Positions 18,891 through 31,615 of a stretch of DNA of 64,000 nt are shown in pieces. Both the position numbers and the translations under genes were made by a program. The number at the start of each line of letters is the position of its first letter. Positions within the stretch are counted from its first letter, which is position 1. The notes beneath the pieces were generated by a model. That model worked only from the letters and a program-made list of their open reading frames with translations, was not told where the DNA came from and ran no database searches. The DNA is from JBEISR01 sp044371425 (GTDB taxonomy: Bacteria > Planctomycetota > Planctomycetia > Pirellulales > Pirellulaceae), in contig JBILTR010000011.1 of NCBI GenBank assembly GCA_044371425.1, positions 80,655 through 144,654 on the forward strand. The letters are read 5' to 3'.

Positions 18891-21359
18891 TTGATTCCAT
18901 CCCACCTTTCCGCTTGGCTTCGAAGAAGTTCTACTCCGGCCGGACGACGCCATCTGGCGCTGGGCCTGGGGGTCGCTTTTCCCATGCTGGTGGCCAGCAA
19001 TCTGCTACCGCTTGCAGGCTGCCGCTCCTTGCCCAGCAGCAGCCAACCGGTGTTGCCATCCGATCCAAACGCAGGTGCGTCCCGGTGGTGGCCGCAATGG
19101 AAATGGCCTGAAGTCCCCAAGATCACACCACCCACTTTTTCGCAGAAGTCCTCCTCGCAACGCTGGGGACTGGGATCCGGCCCTTGGTCGCGTGAGGAAG
19201 CGATCGACGATGTCCCATCCCAGGTGCCTTCGACCGAATCGACACGTCCGACTCTGGCCGATCGCTTTGCCGAAGCTGGCAAGGGAATCCCGCTGGGAGA
19301 GGGCTGGAAACGCTGGATTTCCACCCCCGCCGACCGATCCAATCCATTCGCCGAAGGCCCCTCTCTTTCAACCCCTCCCACCCCCTATCCCAGCGCCACC
19401 GAGAACTCGCAGGCCGATCGCCGTTCACGCGGCTCCTCGTCGGACCAGGAGCCACAAGAAACCAGGACCAAGGAGCAGAATGCCCCGGCCAGCTCGTCTC
19501 CCTGGACTCGCCGACTGCCCCCCGCCACAGCCATCGAACCACCCACCAGTCCCCCGGCCACCGCAGGCGACATCCAATGGTTGCCTCCCGAAGCCGAACT
19601 CCCTTCGACTGGATCCGAAGGGGGTGTCCCCCTCTCGCAGCAATCCGGCATCCGAAGCCGACTGGAGGCGGCGAATTCCTGGGTTCAGACGGTGGCATGG
19701 AGCGAACGGACGCGGAGAGGATTTCTGGAGCGGCGGAGAGCGGAGGGAAACACCCTCCCGGCAATCGCTGCTCCCGGGCGACCAGCGACTCAGTCGGATC
19801 CGCCGGTAGGGGATCGAGTCCCCGGGGGCCGATTGATCGCTGAAGAAAAGCCGGTCCGCACCGAGAAGACGAAAACGGTCGTCGGAGCGCATCCGGAAGC
19901 CAACGCAACACCGCAACCGATCAAGTCGGATAGCGGGACTGGCGGCAAGCTGGCCCCCGAGGAAAAGGAACAGGTCCTGGCCGAGGGGTGGTCCGAACCT
20001 TGGGTGGCCCTGTTGGTGACCGGCGACCAGTTCGGATATTTGGAACCATGTGGCTGTACGGGACTGGCCAATCAAAAAGGTGGCCTGATTCGTCGCGATA
20101 CGTTGCTGCAGCAGATTCGTGGCAAAGGATGGAATGTCGTACCTCTGGATGCAGGCAACCAGGTGCGACGGCCGGGGCGTCAGTCGGAGCTAAAGTTTGC
20201 GCGCACCGCCGAGGCGCTCAAGCTGATGGGATATCAAGCGGTAGGATTGGGACCCGATGACCTGAATCTATCGGCCACCGATCTGCTGCTTAGTTTCTCT
20301 GATATCGACCCCGAGCAGAAAAGCCCTTTCGTTTCCGCCAATGTCGTGGTCTACGAAGAAAGCTTTCTAGAGACGCTCAAGGTCCTTTCGATCGGCGACA
20401 GGAAGATCGGTGTGACCGCTTTCCTTGGAGTCGAGGAATCCAAGCAAGTTCAGAATGTCGACGTCTCCCTGGTCGATCCCGTCGAACCGGTGGCCAAGGC
20501 GGCCAAGCAGATGGAAGAACTGGGAGTCCGCTTCAAAGTCCTGATCGCTCACGCGTCGCTCGAGGAATCGGCTCAGGTGGCCAAAGCGGTTCCCAAATTC
20601 GATCTGGTGATCACCAGTGGAGGGTTCGGGGAGCCGACCTACAAGCCGGAGGCGATCGAGGGAACTCCAAGTCAAATGGTGCAGGTGGGTGTCAAAGGAA
20701 TGTATGCCGGCCTCATCGGGCTCTACGATGACCCCAATCAGCCGCTGCGCTACCAGAGGATTGCGCTGACCGATCAGTTTCCCGATTCCCAACGGATCAC
20801 CGAACTGTTTCAGAGGTACCAGGAAGAACTCCAACTGACCGGGCTGGAGGGGCTAGGCCTTCGGCCTCTGATGCATTCCAGCAATCGCCGCTTTGTAGGA
20901 AGCGAGAAGTGCGGAGAATGCCACACCCAGGCATTCGAAATCTGGAAAGGAACTCCGCATTCCCACGCGACCGATTCGATCGTGCACCCGCCCGAAAGGT
21001 CGGAGATCGCAAGGCATTTTGATCCAGAGTGCCTCAGTTGCCACGTCACTGGTTGGAATCCACAAAAGTACTATCCCTACACCTCCGGGTTTCTAGGCTT
21101 GGAGGCGTCCCGGCATCTGGTGGGAAATGGTTGTGAAAACTGCCACGGTCCTGGTGCCGAGCATAGCGCTGCCGAAGAAGGATCTAGCTCTGCCGATCCG
21201 ACGATGCTGACGCGACTGCGCGACGAGATGAAGCTGCCTCTCGACAGAGCACGCGATAAGTGCCTGGAGTGCCACGACCTGGACAATAGCCCCGATTTCC
21301 ATCAGGATGGTGCCTTCGAAAAGTATTGGAACCAAGTCAAGCACTACGGCAAAGACTGA
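18891..21359 (+). CDS. Tetraheme cytochrome c554-like lipoprotein with metallophosphatase-like domain
   Basis: TTG at 18891 starts an 822-residue product. A lipobox-like LLPLAGC near residue 43 suggests an exported lipoprotein. Residues ~50-360 are Pro/Ser/Thr-rich and look disordered. Residues ~365-640 resemble the 5'-nucleotidase/metallophosphatase group (GDQFGYLEPCGC, KGGLIRRDTLL, LDAGNQV, VNVSLVDPV-like repeats). Their metal-binding residues look incomplete. Four heme c motifs follow: CGECH (~672), CLSCH (~713), CENCH (~750) and CLECH (~790), in a cytochrome c554-like arrangement. Related proteins are frequent in planctomycetes. An electron-transfer role in the periplasm is inferred. Its stop overlaps the threonine aldolase start by 1 nt (TGATG). 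Confidence 0.78.
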   Translation: MIPSHLSAWLRRSSTPAGRRHLALGLGVAFPMLVASNLLPLAGCRSLPSSSQPVLPSDPNAGASRWWPQWKWPEVPKITPPTFSQKSSSQRWGLGSGPWSREEAIDDVPSQVPSTESTRPTLADRFAEAGKGIPLGEGWKRWISTPADRSNPFAEGPSLSTPPTPYPSATENSQADRRSRGSSSDQEPQETRTKEQNAPASSSPWTRRLPPATAIEPPTSPPATAGDIQWLPPEAELPSTGSEGGVPLSQQSGIRSRLEAANSWVQTVAWSERTRRGFLERRRAEGNTLPAIAAPGRPATQSDPPVGDRVPGGRLIAEEKPVRTEKTKTVVGAHPEANATPQPIKSDSGTGGKLAPEEKEQVLAEGWSEPWVALLVTGDQFGYLEPCGCTGLANQKGGLIRRDTLLQQIRGKGWNVVPLDAGNQVRRPGRQSELKFARTAEALKLMGYQAVGLGPDDLNLSATDLLLSFSDIDPEQKSPFVSANVVVYEESFLETLKVLSIGDRKIGVTAFLGVEESKQVQNVDVSLVDPVEPVAKAAKQMEELGVRFKVLIAHASLEESAQVAKAVPKFDLVITSGGFGEPTYKPEAIEGTPSQMVQVGVKGMYAGLIGLYDDPNQPLRYQRIALTDQFPDSQRITELFQRYQEELQLTGLEGLGLRPLMHSSNRRFVGSEKCGECHTQAFEIWKGTPHSHATDSIVHPPERSEIARHFDPECLSCHVTGWNPQKYYPYTSGFLGLEASRHLVGNGCENCHGPGAEHSAAEEGSSSADPTMLTRLRDEMKLPLDRARDKCLECHDLDNSPDFHQDGAFEKYWNQVKHYGKD

Positions 21360-22408
21360 TGGCTGAAACTTCTTCCTGGATCGATCTCCGAAGCGACACC
21401 GTGACTCGCCCCACTCCCGCCATGCGTCAGGCGATCGCCGAGGCCGAGGTGGGGGATGATGTGATCGACGTCGATCCGACGATCGAAAGATTGCAGGCGC
21501 GGACCGCTGAGATCCTGGGTAAGGAAGCCGCCATCTTCATGCCCAGTGGATCGATGACCAATCAGATCGCCATTCGTGTCCACTGCCAGCCTGGGGATGA
21601 GTTTCTCTGTGAAGAGCAGTGCCATGTCTACAACTACGAACAGGCCGCATTCGCTCAGCTAAGCGGCCTGGTCGCTCGCACGATCCCAGGGAAGTATGGC
21701 GTCCTGCACCTCGATCAACTGCGTGGGATGATCCGACCCGAGGGGGATCATCTGGTGCGGACGCGACTAGTCTGTCTGGAAAACACCCACAATCGAGGTG
21801 GCGGAACGGTTTGGCCCTATCAGCAGCTGGTCGACATCTGCCAGTGGGCTCGCGACAACCAGTTGAAGACCCATCTGGATGGCGCCCGGCTGTTCAACGC
21901 CGAAGCCGCATCCGGGATTCCAGCGATCGAATGGTCGCAGCATTTCGATTCCGTCAGCATCTGCTTCAGCAAGGGCCTGGGGGCTCCCGTCGGTTCAGCC
22001 CTAGCCGGTCCCAAGCCGTTTATCCAGGCCGCAAGGCGCGCCCGGAAACTCTTTGGCGGTGGCATGCGACAAGCCGGCGTTCTGGCTGCTGCTGCCCTGT
22101 ATGCTTTAGAAAACCACCGCGATCGACTGGTGGAAGACCATCAGAACGCCCAGAGGCTGGCAGAGGCAGTCACTCGTTGCAACGCGCTAACCTGCGACCC
22201 GGCGCGTATCGATTCCAATATCGTCCTAGTCCAGGTCGATCCCAGGCGCGGCAACGCGCGGCAGTTGGTCGATCAGCTCCGGGAACACGGCGTGCTGGCG
22301 ATGCCCTTTGGTCCTCAGTCGATTCGAATGGTCACGCACCTGGATCTGTCGTCGTCGCAGATCGACCGGGCATGCGAGGTGATCGAACGGATCGGACAGC
22401 ATCGCTGA
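21359..22408 (+). CDS. ltaE: Low-specificity L-threonine aldolase
   Basis: The 349-residue protein is a PLP-dependent beta-eliminating lyase-fold enzyme. It starts with the typical IDLRSDTVTRPTPAMRQAI and VGDDVIDVDPTIERLQ. It continues with EEQCHVYNYEQAA, LENTHNRGGGTVWP and HLDGARLFNAEAA, and has the PLP lysine in SICFSKGLGAPVGS near residue 204. These enzymes split threonine and allo-threonine to glycine and acetaldehyde. The ATG at 21359 lies in a TGATG with the upstream stop. The upstream in-frame codons at 21326 belong to the cytochrome gene read in another frame. The stop lies inside the hairpin at 22403-22424. Confidence 0.9.
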   Translation: MAETSSWIDLRSDTVTRPTPAMRQAIAEAEVGDDVIDVDPTIERLQARTAEILGKEAAIFMPSGSMTNQIAIRVHCQPGDEFLCEEQCHVYNYEQAAFAQLSGLVARTIPGKYGVLHLDQLRGMIRPEGDHLVRTRLVCLENTHNRGGGTVWPYQQLVDICQWARDNQLKTHLDGARLFNAEAASGIPAIEWSQHFDSVSICFSKGLGAPVGSALAGPKPFIQAARRARKLFGGGMRQAGVLAAAALYALENHRDRLVEDHQNAQRLAEAVTRCNALTCDPARIDSNIVLVQVDPRRGNARQLVDQLREHGVLAMPFGPQSIRMVTHLDLSSSQIDRACEVIERIGQHR

Positions 22409-22429
22409 ACCAGGCGGTTCAGCGTTTTT
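22403..22429 (+). terminator. Intrinsic terminator after the threonine aldolase gene
   Basis: CGCTGAACC at 22403-22411 pairs perfectly with GGTTCAGCG at 22416-22424 across a 4-nt loop, followed by five T at 22425-22429. It contains the stop codon of the aldolase gene, and its right arm overlaps the stop codon of the convergent minus-strand gene. The minus strand has no U-tract, so it works best for the plus strand. Confidence 0.8.
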
Positions 22430-24188
22430 CGCTTCCCTCGCCGATCGTCAAGCGAATGCTCCCTTCAGCAGTTCTCTGATGCAGGCAATCTTCAATCGTT
22501 GCATGCAGGCTATACGATCCGGCTGCGATCTTCTTGGGCATATAGATCCGGTAGACGATGAAATGATCGTGCCTGGAACTTTCGTAACTCTCGGTGTCTT
22601 CCGGGAGATCTTGACGCGCGATCACTTGCCCAGCGTCATCCCGCAATTCGTATCGCCCCGTCAGCTTGCGCTGGAAACCACCCTCGTGAGTCGCTTCGCG
22701 AAGATTCCGCAGCTCTAGATAGAGCAGCACTCCTTGATCGGCAGAGAAGGTGCGGCTGGTCACCTTTTCAATCGCACCATACCCGAAGACTTCGTTGCAG
22801 AACTCGATCTTTCCAATCTTCATCCCATCGCCAGATTCTCGTCGCGCCAAAGCCTCCAGCAGTCGGTCCGCCGATGCCTGCCCTTGCGCCGAGTTCCCTT
22901 GGCCTGCTTCCGATTCCTTCGACCACTTTTCCACAATCCCCAGCACCTGATCTCGCACCTGGGGCGTCAAGCTACCGGTATAGCCTGGATCGGTCGAAGC
23001 CAGCGTTTGACGCAGCCTCTCCAGTGACTGGCGATGGTTCGCTGCATTGGCTGTCTCAGGCTGGCTCTCCAGCAATTGGATCGCGCGAGTCAGGCAGGCC
23101 CGTGGCGACGGATCAAGGGAACTCGCCACCGCCGAACGGACTCCTTCCTTCTCCTCGCTACTGGAGGGCAGGGCTGCAATGGGAGGGGACTTTAGGCTGG
23201 ATCCTGCAGTCGCTTCCGAGGCGGTTGGTTCGGTGGGGCGATCCAAGCTGCCAGACGGCTGGCCGGCGAGCGGCAGCATCGCAGGTGGACTAAGCCATGG
23301 CTTGGTTTGCACTTCACCCGCAAGGCTAGATTCCGCCTTCGTTGAACCAACCAAGCCGCTGATCGGCGATTCATTGGATGGAATCTCTGGGGCTGCAATC
23401 GTGGATGGCAGGGCAGAGGCTACTGGAGTTCCTTCCGTTCCATTCGTTCGTGATGCCGTGCTGGTACCTGGTGTGCTGGTTTCAACCTTGGAAGAAGCGA
23501 TCGGAGTGGAAGGGACTGGGAGTCCCGGTGGAGCCATCAACGGGGAGCTTGGCGATCCTGCAACTGGATCGGAGGTGACTGGTCGGGGCGCGATCGATTC
23601 GCCAAGTCCCGTCACCTCCTTTGCCTGCTGGGGTTCGGAGGAAGTCCGCTGGCTCTCGCCACCAGGGATGGCTGGGTCGGTGACTTGGTTGGACGTCGCT
23701 GCTGCTGCGGTGTTGCGAAAGCCAGGACGGGTCGCAGGTTGTCGCAACGCCGCCAGCAGACGCTGGTCCATCGCATCCAGGTTCTCCTGCATCGTCGCCC
23801 GAGGGACGTTGGAATCGGTGATCTTGGCCTCCGCCGATGAAGGCTCGGTCGACTCCCCAGGGGAGACTCCCATGAATCGCTGGAATCGCTGCAGTGGATT
23901 CGGTTTGGAGGTTGGATTGCTGGTGAGCGATCCGGAGGACGACTTGGCGGGCACCTCCTTCCGCTCGATGGAAGACTTCGCCTTGGGCTGGAACGGATTC
24001 CACCAACCCGCCGAAACGACTTCGGGCGAAGGGGCTGCGGAAAGCTCTTGAGAAGGAGAGGACGGAACGTCACTGGTGCCTCTCAACCGCTTCTCCAATG
24101 GCTGGCACCCAGTGAGCAGGCAACCACTGAGCAGCAGGAGGACGATCGCGATCCGAAAAACATGTGGGAGAGAAGTTGAGGCAACCAT
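22419..24188 (-). CDS. Predicted lipoprotein with long disordered region and C-terminal beta-rich domain
   Basis: I do not recognise this 589-residue protein. The ATG at 24188 has AAGGATGG upstream and opens a signal sequence with two possible lipobox cysteines, LLLLSGC and LLTGC. Residues ~40-460 are rich in Ser, Pro, Thr and Ala and should be unstructured. The last ~130 residues look folded and beta-rich: GKIEFCNEVFGYGAIEKV, VLLYLELRNL, LTGRYELRDDAGQVIARQDLPED and FIVYRIYMPKKIAAGSYSLHATIED. That pattern suggests an extracytoplasmic carbohydrate- or protein-contact domain. Convergent with the threonine aldolase gene. Alternative starts at 24209 and 24263 would only extend the leader. Confidence 0.65.
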   Translation of the reverse strand: MVASTSLPHVFRIAIVLLLLSGCLLTGCQPLEKRLRGTSDVPSSPSQELSAAPSPEVVSAGWWNPFQPKAKSSIERKEVPAKSSSGSLTSNPTSKPNPLQRFQRFMGVSPGESTEPSSAEAKITDSNVPRATMQENLDAMDQRLLAALRQPATRPGFRNTAAAATSNQVTDPAIPGGESQRTSSEPQQAKEVTGLGESIAPRPVTSDPVAGSPSSPLMAPPGLPVPSTPIASSKVETSTPGTSTASRTNGTEGTPVASALPSTIAAPEIPSNESPISGLVGSTKAESSLAGEVQTKPWLSPPAMLPLAGQPSGSLDRPTEPTASEATAGSSLKSPPIAALPSSSEEKEGVRSAVASSLDPSPRACLTRAIQLLESQPETANAANHRQSLERLRQTLASTDPGYTGSLTPQVRDQVLGIVEKWSKESEAGQGNSAQGQASADRLLEALARRESGDGMKIGKIEFCNEVFGYGAIEKVTSRTFSADQGVLLYLELRNLREATHEGGFQRKLTGRYELRDDAGQVIARQDLPEDTESYESSRHDHFIVYRIYMPKKIAAGSYSLHATIEDCLHQRTAEGSIRLTIGEGSEKR

Positions 24189-24381
24189 CGATGAGCCATC
24201 CTTGTGCATCGAGGAGAAACCAGGCGATGGCGGGATGGTATCGAAGCGATCCAGGTGCTGCAAGAGATTTCAGCAGGCAAGCCGCGGAGGCGAAATGACG
24301 GAGTGCCACGAGGGTGCGCCTTCGCAACCTGCGACCCCAGGGCAGGGCACACCACGGCTCGCTAGCATTCCGCTTGCAACG

Positions 24382-25941
24382 TTAGACGATCGCCAAGACC
24401 TGGACGCCATTTCGCAGGTTGGCAGCCGAGAGAAGTCGGGGAAGAAGCGCCGCGATGCTACCGAGGTCCAATCCCTCAGCCTCCAGGCGATTTCTCCAGG
24501 TGAGCGCATCCCAAGGCTTCCCAGCGTCCGCCGCCACTTTGGCCTCTTCAACAAGCGACAAGAGAAGCTCTCGTGGAATCTCGATATCGCGGACTATTTT
24601 GATCAACCCAGGGGAAACTCCAGGGTTGGGAAACGGAGCAAAGCGAGGGGGAAGCCAGGGTAGGGGGCCTTGTGGAATCGCAGCACGAAAGAGCGCCGTG
24701 AGATCGACGCCAGCTTCGGTCAGCTTTTGCCTCAGGGTGTCGATCGTCCAGTCGTTGCCCGCTTCCCAGTCCGCCGCCCATTGCTCTTTCAGCTTCTGCA
24801 GCAGCTCGGTGGAAACCCCCGCATCGGCCAGTCGCTGCATCCAGGGATAGATGTTCGGATGACGCTCGATGGGATCCAGATGAATCAAGTCATCCGAACC
24901 ATCGGGGTTGTCAGGTAGGAATACCGGCTGTGGTTCGAGGATCGTCTGAAGATCGATGCCGGCGTCGGTCAGCTTCTGCCTGAAGGTTTCGATCGTCCAA
25001 GGGTTGCCTTCTTGGTTGTCCGCCACCCATTGCTCCATCATCTTCCGGAATAGCTCAGTATGAATACCGGCATCGGCCAGTCGCTTCATGATGGGATAGA
25101 CAAAGGGATCGCTCTCGACGGGATCGGGCTGAATCAAGTTCTCCGAACCATCGGGGTTGCCAGGTGGCAGTTCGGGATGGCGCTTCAAGATTGCATCAAA
25201 ATCGACGCCAGCGTCAGTCAGCTTTTGCCTCAGGGTTTCGATCGTCCAGTCGTTGCCCGCTTCCCAGTCCGCCGCCCATTGCTCTTTCAGCTTCTGCAGC
25301 AGTTCGGTGGAAACCCCCGCATCGGCCAGTCGCTGCATCCAGGGATAGATGTGCGGATGCCGCTCGATGGGGTCCAGATGAATGAGGTCATCCGAATCGT
25401 CCGAGTCGCGGGGCGGGAATGCGGGATTGGCCGTTCCCTCGTCGCTGCCGTCGGGATGGGATTCTGGTTTCTGAATCCGACCATCGATCCAACGGTCGCC
25501 CCATTCAGGCCGACCGCCCAATCGAAGGACATGCAGTGTCTCGATCGCCGATTGCTTGATGGCTTCATCGGTGCCGGCGCGTTCCATCCATTGTTCCAGG
25601 AACCGGACGCGGGCTTCGATCGGAAGCGAACTGGGTTGGATGGTGTCGGCGCTGCTGGGTCGGTTCAGATAATTGAGGACCAGCAGCGCGTCGATCGGGG
25701 AGAGATTGGAATCGGCGTTGATGTCGGTGGCGAAGGCTGTGGGTTCCACTCGGCTGGCCGCTTCTCGACCCTGATTCAACTGATTGATCACCACTAGGAG
25801 ATCGACCGGGGTGACCGATCCGCTTCCGTTGCTGTCTTCTGGGAAGCGGAAGTTATGGACCGGGGCTAGATCGGAAGCCATCAATTGACGCATTTCCAAC
25901 GCTTCGATCGCAAGACGTCTTCGGCGAGAGGGTGTGGCCAT
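24382..25941 (-). CDS. Dockerin-repeat surface protein with three ~80-residue internal repeats
   Basis: ATG at 25941 with CAGGTGA upstream gives 519 residues. The N-terminus RRRRLAIEALEMRQLMASD resembles the basic LExRxL-type motif at the start of many planctomycete cell-surface proteins. Next come two EF-hand-like dockerin type I segments, DSNGSGSVTPVDLLVVINQLN and TDINADSNLSPIDALLVLNYLN. The rest has three tandem helical units, each with DGS-D-LIHLDPIE, then YPWMQRLADAGVSTELLQKLKEQW and WTIETLRQKLTDAGVD. The first and third are nearly identical. A cell-surface or matrix role with calcium binding is inferred. There is no recognised catalytic domain. Confidence 0.72.
   Translation of the reverse strand: MATPSRRRRLAIEALEMRQLMASDLAPVHNFRFPEDSNGSGSVTPVDLLVVINQLNQGREAASRVEPTAFATDINADSNLSPIDALLVLNYLNRPSSADTIQPSSLPIEARVRFLEQWMERAGTDEAIKQSAIETLHVLRLGGRPEWGDRWIDGRIQKPESHPDGSDEGTANPAFPPRDSDDSDDLIHLDPIERHPHIYPWMQRLADAGVSTELLQKLKEQWAADWEAGNDWTIETLRQKLTDAGVDFDAILKRHPELPPGNPDGSENLIQPDPVESDPFVYPIMKRLADAGIHTELFRKMMEQWVADNQEGNPWTIETFRQKLTDAGIDLQTILEPQPVFLPDNPDGSDDLIHLDPIERHPNIYPWMQRLADAGVSTELLQKLKEQWAADWEAGNDWTIDTLRQKLTEAGVDLTALFRAAIPQGPLPWLPPRFAPFPNPGVSPGLIKIVRDIEIPRELLLSLVEEAKVAADAGKPWDALTWRNRLEAEGLDLGSIAALLPRLLSAANLRNGVQVLAIV
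24707..25394. repeat. Near-identical coding repeat copies within the dockerin gene
   Basis: The stretch at 24707-24900 and that at 25201-25394 are almost the same at nucleotide level over about 195 bp. A third, more diverged copy at about 24953-25150 lies between them. High nucleotide identity of the outer copies points to recent duplication or gene conversion. Confidence 0.75.
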
Positions 25942-26251
25942 GGCGGTTTCACCTGGGGAAATGGGTGGAGCGATGGTTCCGAGTGGCTGCGGACAGGAGA
26001 CCGGATGCCGGGAAGCCTTCCACAGCATTTTCATTTTCTCAAAGCAGCTCGATATGGAAGCTAACAGACCGAAGGGGCCCGTTCAAGAAGAAAATGCCGG
26101 TCCTTCGATACTTCGTCCATTCCTCGACCGCTGCATGAGCGGGATTTGTCCAGCCGGCCAACCGCTTGGCACCTTGGGACCACCCTCAGATCCCCATACC
26201 GCTCGATCTGCTACCCGCTGTGGGGGGCGCAGAGACTCCTTGGCGACCGAT
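25942..26251. other. Intergenic region without recognised features
   Basis: These 310 bp separate two minus-strand genes. They should hold the promoter of the dockerin gene, but I find no good -35/-10 pair. No convincing ORF, tRNA or hairpin terminator was seen. Confidence 0.35.
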
Positions 26252-27163
26252 TTAGGCGACGCGACGCTGGGTGTCTCCCCCCAACGCCTGGATCGACTGC
26301 CGCCACGGTTCCAGCCGCTCATTGGCCTCCCGCAATCTTCGTGTGATCCGCCGGACCAACGATTGATCGCGCTGTCCCAAGACCCATCCCAGCCGTTCGG
26401 CGACGGTCGATGGATGGACCAGAGCGCTGGCCAGTTGGCCTAACTGTCCGGCCAGCGAATCGACGGTCACCCCCGTTGCGGGGTTTTGGGCATAAGCGGC
26501 GGCGATCTGTCCGCTGGCCATTCCGGTCGCGTAGGAAGGTTGGCTGGCGATCCTAGCCGGTTGGTCGATGATCAGTTTGGATTCAGGGCAGGCCAGCATC
26601 TGGAAGCCGAGGGCCGTGAGCGCCAGCGTCATTTCGGCGTCGGCAGCGTCCCTGGGAAGACCCTTCAGCCAGCCATCAAGCGCCAGGATGGCTCGCTTTC
26701 GGAAAAAGCCACCCATCGAGGAGACACCGACCGCCTCTCCATCGCGGACTTGTTGTTTCAGGGAACGCCGAGGAAGAGCGGTGCGATCCAGGCCACCGGC
26801 AATGCGAGGGCCACCTGGTGCGTGATAGGAAGGCTGAACGGCCCCCATCTGGACCGCTGAAAACGCCTCCAATGGTCCTTGCCACCAATCTTTGGTCACG
26901 GTCATTCCAGGGGCGATCACCTGGACGATCGGGGCGATCGACGATTGGATCCCCTCGTAGACCATCGAGAACCAGTCGGTGTTTGGATCGACTGGCAGGA
27001 TGGTCATTTCCACCCCCGACAGTCCATACGGGTCAGAGTATCGACCCGCATCCACCACGATCAACTCGATTTGAGAATCGCGATTCTCAAGGATCGAAAG
27101 AACGGTCGCTTCCAGGTGACTGGGCCCCTGTTGATAGGGGATCACCGCCGCAAGTTTCGGCAC
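26252..27163 (-). CDS. Family 2 glycosyltransferase-like protein
   Basis: The 303-residue protein begins with GTG, preceded by GAGGGAG. Its N-terminus has the GT-A pattern: AAVIPYQQGPSHLEATVLSIL, then IELIVVDAGR, and further on a Gly-rich GGLDRTALPRR and SMGGFFRKRAI with DAADAEMTLAL. The acidic metal-binding motif of active GT2 enzymes is not clear: the canonical DxD position is occupied by VIAPGMTV. Activity is therefore uncertain. No transmembrane segment is seen, so it is cytoplasmic or peripheral. A role in surface glycan synthesis is inferred only from the fold. The C-terminal ~80 residues are helical and not typical of the family. Confidence 0.6.
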   Translation of the reverse strand: MPKLAAVIPYQQGPSHLEATVLSILENRDSQIELIVVDAGRYSDPYGLSGVEMTILPVDPNTDWFSMVYEGIQSSIAPIVQVIAPGMTVTKDWWQGPLEAFSAVQMGAVQPSYHAPGGPRIAGGLDRTALPRRSLKQQVRDGEAVGVSSMGGFFRKRAILALDGWLKGLPRDAADAEMTLALTALGFQMLACPESKLIIDQPARIASQPSYATGMASGQIAAAYAQNPATGVTVDSLAGQLGQLASALVHPSTVAERLGWVLGQRDQSLVRRITRRLREANERLEPWRQSIQALGGDTQRRVA

Positions 27164-27602
27164 AGACGCACTCCCTCAAGAAGTCGAAGGGGACTTCCTT
27201 CATCCGGCCCGCATCCTCGCGGGGGAAGATTGGTGACGATCAGGCCAGCCGATCGTCCCCGTCTGTTTCGGCAATTCAAAATGCCCGTTGTGAAGGGAAC
27301 CGGAGGGTTGCACGAAATGACGAAGGGGCGGGCTGGGTAATCTGCGTTGATATTGTAGTTCCAGTACTCTGTGTTCCCTGGAACCGAAGAAGTCTTTAGT
27401 ACCTCTGGGATTCTTGTGGGTTATGACTTCACGGCCGCGACTCAAGAAATGCCGGTGGCCACAGCACCCAGTCACCTTCCCAAGAGGGGGGGCATCGAAT
27501 GTCTTGTATCCGTCGCCCTGGCTCCTACGACTCCATCCCGCCGACTCCGCTGGCGCCGGACGGATACGAACCATGGAATTGCCGGACGGGCCAGTCTTCA
27601 GA
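27164..27602. other. Gap between metH and the GT2 gene
   Basis: This 439-bp region contains several overlapping open frames on both strands, the longest 137 codons. None shows a recognisable family, a good ribosome-binding site or predicted secondary-structure pattern. I looked for a cobalamin riboswitch because metH is next to it, but the region is downstream of metH, and the conserved boxes are not there in the right order. Confidence 0.4.
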
Positions 27603-31301
<3,699 letters not shown>

Positions 31302-31615
31302 GCTGCTCCCCAACTGCGGTGGATTTGATCTTTCATTCTGACCGAGCTTTTCCTAGGTTCCCACCTGAAAGGCTTGTTTTCCGAGTCGCATGAATTTCAA
31401 GTCAAGGCGCGGAAGGTCCAAGCCCCTATTGTGTGTCGGATCTTGGAATTTGGAACCTCTGTTGGCTGAATGTGGCACCCTGGAATCTTCTTCGCAATTT
31501 GCCTAACCGGCAAAACGCTCAAGATCCAACCTCGGAAGGACGATTCCATGTTCGTGCAGCCGCTCCGGTCTCCGACCCACAGCAGCTCGATTTGTACTCA
31601 CGAAGGGACCTGAGC
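31302..31615. other. Divergent intergenic region upstream of metH
   Basis: The 314-bp gap separates divergent metH and the proline-rich protein gene. On the minus strand there is a TTGACT hexamer (plus-strand 31400-31407 region), but no matching -10. TTGCC-taacc-GGCAA near 31499 could form a small hairpin in the leader of the plus-strand gene. The GAAGGGA at about 31602 is the ribosome-binding site of that gene. Confidence 0.3.
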
